Positions 25,900 to 36,640 of a stretch of DNA of 64,000 nucleotides are shown in pieces; the first letter of the stretch is position 1, and each line of letters begins with the position of its first letter. The stretch spans positions 223,278-287,277 of the forward strand of contig LLCB01000033.1 in the NCBI GenBank assembly GCA_001414345.1. The letters run 5' to 3'. The stretch is from Hymenoscyphus infarciens (lineage: Eukaryota; Ascomycota; Leotiomycetes; Helotiales; Helotiaceae). The notes under the pieces were generated by a model. The model did no database searches. It worked only from the letters and a program-made list of their open reading frames with translations, and had not been told where the DNA came from. The translations under genes were made by a program, and so were the position numbers.

Positions 25900-28800
25900 C
25901 TACGTCTTTTTACTTAAAAGAAGTTTAAGTAATTTAGCTTTAGAAACGAAGTGCTTATAAGTATATTATAGCCTAGCTTGTTAATAATATAGAATTCTGC
26001 TTTAAAGAGGAACTCTTACTTAGAGGTATTATAGATAGTAAAGAGGATCTTTATAAAATTTTAAAGCCTTTAAGTACCTTTCTTAATACTTAAAAGGCTG
26101 ACTATATTTAGCTCTTTTTTTATCTTAATATATAAGAAGAAACGATCTACTATATATTTAGCTATAAGATTTATACCTAAACTAGTGTTTATGTAAAATT
26201 TAATATTCTAGCTTAATAAAGTAGTTAAGACGTACTTTATACTTATATAGTAGTAATACTAAGTACTATTTATAAAGTACTTACTATTACTTTTCTATTT
26301 TACGTTAGAGACTAGGACCTTTTAAGCTCTTTTATATAGTTAATTAGTATATAATAGCTTACTAAAGAACTCTACGTTGTTTAATAAGGCGTCTATTCTA
26401 ATTATCTCTTTAATTAGTATATTTAAGAGTAATAGAGTTACTAGGCTCTTTACTAATAGATTTATAGAAGATAGAGAAAGTAGAGTAGTAGAAGAGAGTA
26501 TATATATTATATTCGTTTCTTATAATATAGAAGAATTAGGTAGAGTAGTAATAATTATTAGTAAAATACTAGATATAGGTAATATTTTGACTAGATAGCT
26601 TGTTTTAGATAGTTTATTATTTTTAAATTTTTTTTAGGTATTTTAGTGCTAGGACTAGTAATAGGTCTAGATTAGGCGATAGTAAGGATATATAATTCTC
26701 TTATTATATTATAATATTAATATTAGATAATAGAGTTATAATAGGAATTCTTATAAATAGCTTACTATCTTAGAGCGACTACTATATTTGTTTTCTAAAT
26801 CTAAATTATTTAAACTAATATATAGATCGGTCTTAAATCTATCTAAAGCGCTAACTATTATCTAGTATATATACTTGTCTATAGCTACTAGGTTTAAAGG
26901 TTTAGCTTTCTTAAAATATACTAAGACTATAGTAGTACTTATAAGTTACTATAGCTGCTTTTAACTATTCTTTAAAAAGAGTTAAAGTAGCTATTACTAT
27001 TACTATTACTATTCTTATATAAATTAAGTAGCTACTCTTAGTATAAATCTTAGTTATATAGGCTATATAAGCTATATTAGTAGAGGTATTTAGTAGTTTT
27101 AAGTATATAGTGAATTAAAAGGCTATCTACTAAATTACTAAGACTAGGCTACTAGTAGGTCGAATCTAGGCTACTTAAATTATTACTAAATAAAGGGATT
27201 AAAAGGTCGCCTATCTCTACTATCTTAATAATTATCTTAAGAGTTTTAACTATATCCGTTATTACGTCTATTAAAGTTGTTATTAATCTTCCTATTATCT
27301 TACTTCTGTTTTATACGATTCTCTTAGTTGCTTTTACTTAATTAACCTTTACTATATAATTTAGACTTCTTAAACTTTTTCTTTAGTAACTCGTTTTCTT
27401 TACTAGGTATCTTAAATTTCTTATTCTAGATAGTCTAAGATGCTTATACTATAGACTCTATAGTATATATCTTCTTTTTAAGAAATTCTAGTATATTACT
27501 AAATAGCTTTAGTATAATTATAGAGCCTAGTATAGAGTTAAGTCTAGTATAAATTCTATATACTAAGTAGTCTTTATTTATAGACTTAGCTTTAATATAA
27601 AGCGATTACTTCTTTACTATATATATCTAAAGAGAGTATTAGTCTTTAAATTTAAACTAAAATTCTTTCTTAATAGCTTAGGCGAGTAGTATTAATATAT
27701 TCTTTTAAAACTATTTACTTATCTAGCTTCTAAGCTCGTCGTAGTCTAAAAGTATTTAGGTTCTAGTATTTAATATAAGTCTATTATACTAGACCTAGGC
27801 ATTGTCTATTAAGGTCTAGAGTATAAGGCTTAATATTATCTTCTTACTATAAATCTATATAAATCTTTTAACCTAGCTAAATTATAAAGTAACTAGAGTC
27901 TTACTATTATATTTGATATCTCTTACTTTAAGATATAGTTAATATCGTCGTTAGTTATTAGAGTCTTATTACTTATATTTATAAGAGGATCTATAAGAGG
28001 ATTAATAAGGAGATTAATAAGAAGTTCTAGGTAAAGATTTACTAGAATAAGGGTTTACCTATTCTAGTCTAGGTTAGAAACAGGTAAGAAGTATTATAAA
28101 TTTATCTATTATAGCTAGGCTATTTAGTAATTTAAATAGTTATACTATACTAGCTTTAAGGTTATTTAAGAGGTTATCTCTTAATAGGTTAAATACTAAC
28201 TCTACGTCTTCTAGGTCCTTATTTATAATAAGTAGTTAGAGGTTTATATACCTAGTAATATTCTTAGCTACTTTATTTATTATAAAATTAATAATTATAA
28301 CGTCTCTCTACTAAAGTTATCTAGTATATAGTACCTCTAGTTCTACTATTATAATAGGTCTACTACTTAAGAGTAGAGTTAGAAGCTTATTAATCTTATT
28401 AAAGAAGTCTAAATCGATAGACTCTTAATCTAATAGTAGAGGTTTTAATTAGTATAAAGTAAAAGCTATCTAAGATATAGGATTAAATATAGTAGTAATG
28501 TCTACTAGCTTAAAGGCCTTAGAGTAAACGTTAGAGCTAGGGATTAGGCTAGAGTAACTTAGTATAAAGCTAGGAGAGGATAGTATTATAGATTCTTCTC
28601 TAATTATAGTAAAGTTTAAAATATTATCTTTACTAATAATAGTTAAGTCTTTAAAGATACTAAGAGCTCTCTCTTCTTAATATTTAGTAATTATAATATC
28701 TAGATCGTTATTAAGATTCGCTTCTTCCTTATCTCTTCTAGGTACTAGTCTTTAATATATAAGCGCTCTAATCTCGTTAAGTCTACTAGAGCTTATAAAA

Positions 28801-29400
28801 CAGGACTAGAGGCTCTTAGGATATAAGAGTCGACTAGTATAATAGATATATCTTATAAATAGTATATATAAGGAGCTAATAGGGTTTATAAGGCTTATAG
28901 AGTTAGAGTACTTAGCAGAGCTAGAGTACTCGGCAAAGCTTTAAGAAGCTTAGAAAAGAGGTTTTTAAGTATAATAGATTATTCTAATAGTATTAAAAAT
29001 AGAGCTAATTCTACTAGAACTCTTAGAGTAGGCTTTTTTATATATCTACTATTCTTTTAGTATCTGTCTTATTTATCGTAGTAGCTATTATATTTATTAA
29101 GAATTTTTTTAGGTTTAGGTTTTACTAGTACTTCTCCTTTCTAAGGCTTTCCTATATGAATTATAAGTAATATATATATATAAAGTAGAATAGATATAAG
29201 AGAGGTGTCTTTTATCTTTCTTACTAACCTACTAGAGATCTAGAAGACGGTTATACTTATTACTAGACAGCGTATATACTAATAGCTAGATTTTAATCGA
29301 GTATTTAAATTATAAGATTAAGAAGCGGATAAGAGAAGGAGAGGTAAGGGTTATAGGTTATAGGTTATAATATAGTTAGTAGAAGGCAGAGGCTTAATAA
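25900..29400 (-). pseudogene. Giant-1 gag-protease region, degraded
   Basis: Position between the right LTR and pol, on the coding strand, makes this gag and protease. A stretch at about 27170-27340 reads rich in Asn, Arg, Gln and Asp (RRNNGYSQN-like), as in the nucleic-acid-binding tail of a gag. I could not fix a zinc knuckle or the protease active site. The 73-codon plus-strand opening at 26377-26598 is a shadow. The boundary between gag and pol is uncertain. Confidence 0.5.
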
Positions 29401-29420
29401 TTTCAAAGAGATTATATATA

Positions 29421-29445
29421 GTTCGAATTTAGAGTATTACTACTA
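29421..29445 (-). promoter_or_regulatory. Candidate tRNA primer-binding site of Giant-1
   Basis: The plus strand here reads GTTCGAATTTAGAGTATTAC, which resembles the T-loop and acceptor 3' end of a tRNA (GTTCGAAT). It lies directly beside the right LTR. On the element strand this would be the complement of the primer tRNA. The primer cannot be named from this alone. Confidence 0.35.
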
Positions 29446-29628
29446 TATAGTATAAGAGATAGATTATAGATTAGGAGCTTATAGCTAGGCCTAGTAAAAT
29501 ACGTGAAAGTAATCTCTTATATAGTATAGTAATAAACGTCTAAAGAGAGAAGAGGAGAGTACGGAGCACTTATACTATCTATATCTACAGGTCCGCTACT
29601 AGTGTAGTCACGTGTCCTTCTTATAATA
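29446..29628 (-). repeat. Giant-1 5' LTR (right), 183 bp
   Basis: Same order and length as the left LTR. It keeps CACGTG and CAGGTCCG near 29600, where the left copy is converted, and is converted at other sites. It is followed by the GATAT target duplication. Confidence 0.9.
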
Positions 29629-29633
29629 GATAT

Positions 29634-30797
29634 TACTACTATATATAGAATAAGAAGTTTAAATAGCTTTAATTTCTAGTAATTTTATATCTTAGTATTC
29701 TTAAATAGGTTTAGTAATATTATAGTTTAAAGCTACTTAAGTTTTAGTATAATTCTTATTAAAATAGAAGTAGTTTTTAACTAGACATCTAATCACGTCT
29801 ATACGTAAGTTATATAGTACGACGAAGAGATAGATATTTAGCTCTATAGTATAAGCCTAAAGCAGTCTAGAAGGCTTTAATATTATAGCGCTATAGACGT
29901 AATAAAGGCTACTCCGACTCTCGAGGCGTTAATCTCTCTCTAAGGTAAATCCTTATTCTCTAGTACTACTATTAGTAGTAAAGTAGATGTTAATTTAGAA
30001 CTATAGAACCCGAGGTTCTAGGAGTTAGCTTCGTTAACGCTCTTCTTCTCGTCGAACTCTTAACCTCCTTTCTAATTAAACTTAAAGTTCTAAGCTATAT
30101 CTTAAACTATATCAAGTTATACTCTGTTTTATTAACGCCTTATTGTCAAAGTTTTATCTATACTCTCAAATTCGTTCGTAAGCTAACCGCTGTCTAGCGT
30201 CTTTAATCTAATAAACGATAATAAGCGTTAATCTCTAATACTAACCGTTCTTAGTATTACGCCTAGCTAGAGTTTTAGCTAGCGTATATTATACTATAAT
30301 AGAGAGACTGAATTTATAGCCTTAGATAGCTAGCTCTATATTTAGTTAGAGAAATTCCTAGACTATTTAGCTAGAGAACTTAAGAATATCACCTTTTAAA
30401 ACACTTTATAGAGTATAGTATCTTAACGCGGCGTATATTCTCATATAGCTATATTATATTTAAAGGCGTTAAATAAATTAATTCGATACTATAGCGATAT
30501 CTTTAACTAATAACCTTGAAATCATTGTTTTATATTATTCGTATAGCGCTAATATTAGATAAGACCTTAGTATTAAATTATATAACAGAGTAATAGATAA
30601 AAGATCAGAGCTATTAGTGAGTTTAGAAACTTTATATAAGTAGATAGTAGTATCTCTAAGTCTTATTCTCGATTACTATTCTATCTTAAGAATACTAATC
30701 TTCACTCTACTTATCTTTATATACTCTTTTAATTCCAACTAGGTCTATTCAACTATTTATTTATATAATTTATCTAAAGCTCGCTTCTTAGACTAGA
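29634..30797. other. Less RIP-mutated island upstream of the DOC gene
   Basis: From about 29780 CA, TG and CG return, so this is probably old single-copy sequence. I see no defensible gene. The plus strand can be read for some distance (for example CCCGAGGTTCTAGGAGTTAG near 30008 in a Leu-rich frame), but two frames look equally good and no start or motif stands out. A promoter for the DOC gene would lie at the right end. Confidence 0.5.
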
Positions 30798-31217
30798 ATA
30801 TCTTCTACTAATATTAAAACCTTCCGCTTTTTAACTTCCGCCTAAGTTACTAAACTTTATTAAACTACTATCGCTAGAGCCTAGCTAAGTCAACTTACTA
30901 TACTAGACTTAGTAATTACTTCGCTAATAAATATCAAATGCTATAAGTAAGAGAAGAATATCTTTTAGCTCGCGGCTATTCTTACTAAGAAGATTATAAA
31001 GAACTACGTATACTAGGATAGAAATAAGAGAACGGCGCTTATTACTACTAATATATTCTTGAAAATAAACGGCTATAAGCTCTAGAACACGTCTATAGAA
31101 CACGATCTTATAAATAATAGCATCGCTAGATTATATATTAAGATAACGACGAGTAGATAGGATATAAAGAAGCTTAGATAATACTATAGGTCTATCGCGA
31201 CTCCTATTATATCTTAG
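30798..31217 (+). pseudogene. Fic/DOC-family gene, RIP-inactivated
   Basis: The plus frame from 30798 (an ATA where a start would fall) to the TAG at 31215-31217 covers about 139 codons, the normal size for small DOC proteins. Early segments read KTFRFLTSA and LTILDLVITSLIN. The signature helix and loop at 30999-31046 read KIIKNYVY-stop-DRNKRTAL, followed by FLKINGYKL and a C-terminal DIKKLR. The NKR core of the Fic/DOC loop is clear. The position of the catalytic His reads Tyr and the Gly before NKR reads Arg. Several further stops replace Gln or Trp codons, so the gene is dead. Doc of phage P1 is a toxin that phosphorylates EF-Tu; fungal relatives are presumed to come from bacteria. What the fungal protein did is unknown. 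Confidence 0.85.
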
Positions 31218-31224
31218 ACCCCGG

Positions 31225-31326
31225 TGTTATATATAGAGGTTATATTAGATAAAGCTATCTAGGTGTTACTATCTTCTAGAGTATATACTACTAAGCTTTC
31301 TAGTCTTATTATATATAGTACTAATA
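31225..31326 (-). repeat. Giant-2 3' LTR (left), 102 bp
   Basis: Matches 47897-47998 along its length (TATCTTCTAGAGTATATACT and CTAAGCTTTCTAGTCTTATT are shared). At 102 bp it is very short for an LTR. Confidence 0.85.
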
Positions 31327-31343
31327 ACTCTTCTCTCTCTAGA
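31327..31343 (-). promoter_or_regulatory. Polypurine tract of Giant-2
   Basis: On the element strand CTAGAGAGAGAAGAGT lies immediately before the left LTR. This is the expected site and composition of the plus-strand primer, and it fixes the element as minus-oriented. Confidence 0.6.
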
Positions 31344-31630
31344 AGGTTAACTCTAAGTAATACTCCTTTTTCTTTATACTTCGTCTATAAAGATGTTCTT
31401 ATATAGAAGATATTCTACTATCTCTCTTCTAGGTTATCTTATCTAATATCTCTTATATTATCTATTTTATATAAATCTCCTTTTTTCGTTCTTATTTTTA
31501 GTAATATTTCTTTTTCTTTCGTCTTTTAAGCTCTTTAGAGCCTTCTCTCTCTTTAATAAAAGACTAAATTTAATACTCTCTTCTCTTAGCTATATTCTTA
31601 TAGTTATTTCTTCTTTATCTCTCTATTAGT

Positions 31631-33190
31631 TACTTATATACCCTCTACTAGGGTTTTGAGCTAGTATTAACTTAGACTTAATACCGGTTTAATACCGGTT
31701 TAATACTAGTTTAAGATATTAGTTATTTCTTAAAGTAGCTCTAATATGTTTTATAAAACGATTTAAAGTAAGAAACTGATTTATAAAACGATTTAAGGTA
31801 ATTTAACCTAATTTATAAAACAATTTAAGCTAATTTATAAAATAATTTAAAGTAAGAAACTGATTTATAAAACGATTTAAAGTAAGAAACCGATTTATAA
31901 AACGATTTAAGGTAATTTAACCTAATTTATAAAACGATTTAAGCTAATTTATAAAACGATTTAAAATAAGAAACCGATTTATAAAACGATTTAAAATTAG
32001 AAACTAACTTATAATCTAGCTCTTAACTTAGTTTAAAAAATATATCTAAAATAAAGTACTTAGAAGAAAAAAAAAAAAGTCTAGAGCTACTAGTATATAA
32101 ATTTAGTAAGTCACGTAACTAAAGTAGGTTATATAGTAGGGCGTGGCTTTCGTACTAGGGTCGCTCTTACCGAACACGGTATACTACGTATAACTAGCTA
32201 CGTAACCGCCAAGACCTAGCGCACGGGCCACCCCCACCTTCGACTTCGACTTCGACTTCGACTTCGACTTCGACATCTTCGACTTCGACACTTTACTTTG
32301 ACGACGACGACGACGACGACGACGATAACTCTCTTTTACTATTACATCGTATTTATTACTCGGTATTAAGCCGCTTATCAGCATCGTAATCTACGTTATA
32401 TTCGTCGCGTTCGCTACCCTGGTTAATTCTACGTCGTTGAATAATAATAATATACCTCTTCTTTTTCGACGATTTAAGCATATTTCACAGTTAGACTTTT
32501 AGCAAAGCGAATTAGAGCCCTCGAATTAGTCGCCTAGCGAATTCGGATTTGTTATCTACGTTACTACTATCGCTGTTAGTACGTACTATTTCTACTCTTA
32601 CTTCCTAAACTAACGTATATACCTTATAGTTTCTAACTAACTAACCGACCGATCTAACTAATTAAATCGAGGCATATATATAGAGATAACGTTATTTAGC
32701 TCGGTAGAACATTTAGTAGAATAATTAGTAGAATCAGTAGAATTAGTAGAATTAGTAGAATTAGTAGAAGTAGGACTCGAGCATTCGACGACAGGAACTA
32801 AGGTATATTATATAAGAGTAGTATAGCTACGTAATATACGCCTAATCACGTAATTTCATATCTTTTTTAATATATATTCGCTAGTAATAAATAGTTTTTA
32901 GTACTAATTTAAAGCTACTCTAATACTAAGTTACTACTAGTTTAAGACAGGTCTAGAATTAAGTTAAACTAGTGTCTAATACTGACTTAACTTACCTAAC
33001 CCGGTTCATAACCCGGTTCAACTCGCTAAAACGAGTCGGGTTTTACTACTATAAATCATCTTAAGTCGGTTTCAAAGTATATTAAACCTAGTTCTTAAAC
33101 TAGCTTAAATACGCTTCTAGAATCGGTTTAAATTACCTCTAAACCCGATTCAACCCCGACTTAAAACCCTCGCAGGTTAGTAGTAAAGTA
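31631..33190 (+). mobile_element. R1: non-autonomous TIR element, 1.56 kb
   Basis: First of four copies. It starts TACTTATATACCCTCTACTA and ends GTTAGTAGTAAAGTA. The ends are imperfect inverted repeats sharing the core AGGGTTTTGAG (GAGGGTTTTAAG at the right), flanked by TA. From the left: TIR; ACCGGTTTAA-type repeats; a subterminal array at 31745-32025 of about 30-bp units (TTATAAAACGATTTAA with AGTAAGAAAC); a CG-containing unique part with microsatellites; a GAATTAGTA array near 32725-32770; and more ACCCGGTTCA motifs before the right TIR. CA, TG and CG are largely kept. No transposase is encoded. It interrupts the extra frame of Giant-2. Confidence 0.85.
32238..32327 (+). repeat. Microsatellites (CGACTT)n and (GAC)n inside R1
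   Basis: About six CGACTT units at 32238-32274, then about nine GAC units at 32299-32326. The reverse strand is open from 32384 to 32184, giving SKSKSK and RRRRRRRR runs. I take this as an effect of the repeats rather than a gene. The R3 copy has a shorter, broken version (about 57588-57660). Confidence 0.85.
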
Positions 33191-33214
33191 TAGGAATAAT
33201 ATTATTATCTAGTA

Positions 33215-36200
33215 TATTAAACTCTATATCTAATATACTATCTCCTAGTTCTTAATCTACTTCTATTTCTACGTTTCTATCTTCTTTATTATAAGTTATT
33301 AGAGTACTATAGACTTCTATATCTTTACCTCTAATAGTACTTTAGTACTTGAAATTTCTAAGTAATTAGTTACTTTATAAACTTATATTATTTAGATAAT
33401 AGGTTATAGGAAAGTCTTTACTTAAGATATCCTCTAACTTAGTAGTCTTATCTTTACTTTTTCTCTTCTATACTTTAATCTTATACTAAAAGTTACTTAC
33501 GTATTCCTACGCCTCTTTTAGCGTTCCTATATTATTAATTGTCTTATATATTATCTTAGCTATCTTTAAGAGCTTATTTTATAACTAGTATAAAAACTTC
33601 GTTTAGTTATTATAACGTTATCTTAGGAACTATCCTCTCTTAATAATCCTCTTAAGATGTTATTTCTTTCTTAGTTCTTACTTAGCCTTTTCTTTTTTAA
33701 AGTTCTTATATACCTTTACTATATATTAACGTTTTACTAGTATAGCTTCTAATCTCTTCTTAGTCTCTCCTCTTTTCTAATTAAACTTCCTCTTTCTATT
33801 AAATATCTAATACTTCTAGATTAACTTTCTTAATTTTCCTCTTATATTAAATAGATCTCTATATTCCTTTACTAGTCTATTCTTAGTATTCTCTCTCTTT
33901 ATCTCTAATACTTTTATTAAAGAAATCTTCTTTATTAAAAAGTCTATATATCTATAAAAGAATTACTAGTATTTTACTAATAAGCGCTCTCTTATTAGCT
34001 AGACTTTAAAAGCTCTTATCTACTTCTTAAGATTTAGTAGAAAGTTAAGTAAGATTAATTATTCTCTACTTAAATTTAACCTCTCTTCTAGTTAGATTAA
34101 TCTCGTCTTTACTAAATCTTTTATAACTTTAATCCTCTTTTTAGAATACTAGAGCTCTCTATTCTTCTAGACTACTAACTCTACTTTATATAGAGGTCTT
34201 ATATTATTCTTTATCTTTTTTAGAAAGTAGTTAGTAACTATTATATCTATCTTTCGTTTCTTTTTAGTATCTTTTAAAGTCTTAGATATCTTCTTCTTTA
34301 AACCCTCTTTTACCTAGTTACTTATTTCTTCTAATAGCTTATTATTCTCTCTTTTTAATCTCTTATTTATAGTCTTTTTATATTATTTTACTTAAAGTCT
34401 TTCTATCTCCTTTCTTTTAACTATTTTAAATATAAGCTCTATTAGTCTTAACTAACTATTCTTTTTCGCTTCCTTATTAAGCTTTAAAAAGAGAGCTATA
34501 ATAAACATTTCTATACTCCTCTACTTAAGTTTATTAATAACTACTTTTTACTCTTCCTTACTAGTATTTATAAAAGTATCTAATATATCTTTCTTCTTAA
34601 AGTCTAGAGTATTAGAATACTATTATAATTCTATAATCTTTATAGCTAAGACTCTTACTTAGCTTTTCTTTAATACTTCTATCTTTAAGTATTTTATCTT
34701 TACTATCTTTTTTAACGTTTATTTTACTAGTATTTTATCTAAGTTAATTTTACTCTTAGATTCTTTAGAACTTTTAGACTTCTAATACTATAAATCCTCT
34801 CTATCTAGCTATAGATATATCTTTAGGTTTCTTTTTAACTTATCTAAGTATACCTTAATATCTTTAACCTATTTAAACTTTTATTTATTTAGTTTTAAAG
34901 CCTTCTTCTAAGAGTTATAATTATCCTAATACTCTATAGCTAATACTTCTTAGTATACTTTTATATATACTTTATAGAATTAGTCTAGTATTATATAAGC
35001 TTCTACTAATAGTATACCTAATTCTATTCTATCTAGTACTACTAGTATATTATCTAGTAGATTAATCTTCTTATATTTCCTATTAACAACGATTAGCTAT
35101 TTTAGAGTACGCTATATTAAGATATAGTTATAAGCTCGAAGTCAACCTTTTATATTACTCTAAAACTTCTCTTAAGTTCTTTAGTATACTATAGGCTATC
35201 TTAACTCTCTCTTAGCTAAATTAATTATATCTAATACTTTAAACATCTTAGTAAGTAGAACGTACTAGCCTACTCTATAGTAATCTTAGACTAAGTATTC
35301 TAAAATCTATAATACTATATTAATTAATTCTCTTTCTAATCTAGCTACTTTAGTTAATTCTTAACTAACTATATAATTATCTATCTTTTTAAGCTCTTTA
35401 AACTTCTCTATTACCTTCTCTAATATCTTTAGCCCTTTATATTCTTAGAAATAGATTCTAATTTCCTTTAACTTTAAGATCTACTATTAAATATAGCTAT
35501 TTATAGCTAGGAAAAGTTCTTTTAGGTCCTTTATTCTTTATAGATAGAATCCTATCTTAAGGCTTCTATCTCTTATCTTAAGTATAGTTTTAATTTTCTC
35601 TTCTATCTAAAGACTCTAGTCTAGTATTAGGTAGTTAACTAGTTAAGAGGGTTTAATATTCTTTAGTTCTTATTCTATCTTATATAGAAGGTTATCCTCC
35701 TTATTTATCTCTTACTTCTTATTATCTATACTCTTACTTTTACTACTCTCTAGCTTTAGTATTATAATTCTATTAGTTTAGTTTAGAGTTCTTAACTTAA
35801 AAATCTTAATAACTTTAGCTTTATTCTCTTAAAGAAGAGTCTCTTAGTTAACTATTTCGTCTACTCTTATAATACTCTAAGATATCTTAATTTTAACTTC
35901 TAATTATATATCTCTTAGTTCTTCTATCTACTTAATTTTTAAGGAATTAGAAACGTTTACTATAATAGGATTATCTACTTAATCTTCTTTAATTAATTAA
36001 ATATAGGCTATATAGGTTATTAGAAAGTTGTCTACTACTTAGATTAAGTCTTATTATTAATTATTATCTTAATACGTTTTTATTATAAGCTTTTTTTTCT
36101 TTAAAAGACTAAGTTAAGAAGTATAGAGGTTCTTTATACTTTAAGAGGCTCTACTTTTCTTCGACTTTACTTTTAACTTTATCTTTAATTCCTTTCTTTT

Positions 36201-36640
36201 TCTTTTTATTCTCTTTTCAGTCCTCTTTCTTTATATTATTAATCTTTCTATTTATTAAACTTTTTTTATTCTCTTATCTTCTATATTATACTTATTCGCT
36301 TTTCCTTCTCTATTCTATTTTACTAGTATTATAATTTCCTTATATAACTAATACTTCTAAATATCTCTCTCTTCTTTTTAATATTAGAATATCTAATAAT
36401 AATAGTATATAATAGTTTAAGTAAATATTAAAAAAGGATACTATCTTTATTCTATTTAGCTCTTCTTATATTTCTAATTATCTCTTACTCTTCTCTCTCT
36501 TTTATCTTCTAAAGTAATACTCTTACTAGTACTCTCTTACTCTCTTACTTCTCTTATATTTATATAAAAGGACCTAAACTCCTCTCTAAGCTATCTAGGT
36601 TTATACTCTTCTTCTTTTAATACTTACTATATCTTAAGTC
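33215..36640 (-). pseudogene. Lys/Glu/Arg-rich ORF downstream of Giant-2 pol
   Basis: I do not recognise this protein. The reverse strand reads for over 1000 codons with stops only where Gln or Trp would fit. Examples are NRELQYSKKRIKVIKDLVKT near 34140, LIRERLLVKYQ near 33985 and GTLKEAQEYV near 33510. The C-terminal part reads YKTINNIG then the acidic GDSILDIEFNILDNN near 33215-33250, and R1 then cuts it. A basic tail resumes at 31340-31630. Composition suggests long helices, perhaps coiled coil. No zinc finger, protease or polymerase motif was seen. It follows integrase in the same orientation, the same place as the extra frame of Giant-1, but I see no shared sequence between the two. Confidence 0.5.

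Larger units (their letters stand above)
15451..29628 (-). mobile_element. Giant-1: 14.2 kb Ty3/gypsy retrotransposon with extra 3' ORF
   Basis: Two 183-bp LTRs (15451-15633, 29446-29628) are bordered by a perfect 5-bp target duplication GATAT (15446-15450 and 29629-29633). This defines one insertion of 14,178 bp. Coding is on the reverse strand: gag-like region nearest the right LTR, then reverse transcriptase, RNase H and integrase down to about 22330. About 6 kb of further coding-like sequence follow before the left LTR. A primer-binding candidate lies against the right LTR (29421-29445). Most gypsy elements are 5-8 kb, so the interior is unusually long. No second LTR pair breaks the left half. 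Confidence 0.9.

Noticed and set aside
26377..26598. Plus-strand open stretch of 73 codons
   Set aside because: Antisense to the gag-protease region of Giant-1 with no motif; taken as a shadow.
29421..29445. A tRNA gene at this site (GTTCGAATTTAG)
   Set aside because: Only the T-loop-like 3' part is present and no cloverleaf can be drawn; it is better explained as a primer-binding site beside the LTR.
29900..30700. A gene upstream of DOC in the island
   Set aside because: Two plus frames and one minus frame look equally readable, none has a motif or a clear start, so it is listed only as island sequence.
31745..32025. CRISPR or telomere-like array of TTATAAAACGATTTAA units
   Set aside because: Irregular unit lengths, no unique spacers, and present at the same place in all R copies; it is a subterminal array of a transposon.
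32184..32384. Minus-strand open stretch with SKSKSK and RRRRRRRR runs
   Set aside because: Produced by (CGACTT)n and (GAC)n microsatellites in R1; the same region of R3 is broken and R2 is unrelated in frame.
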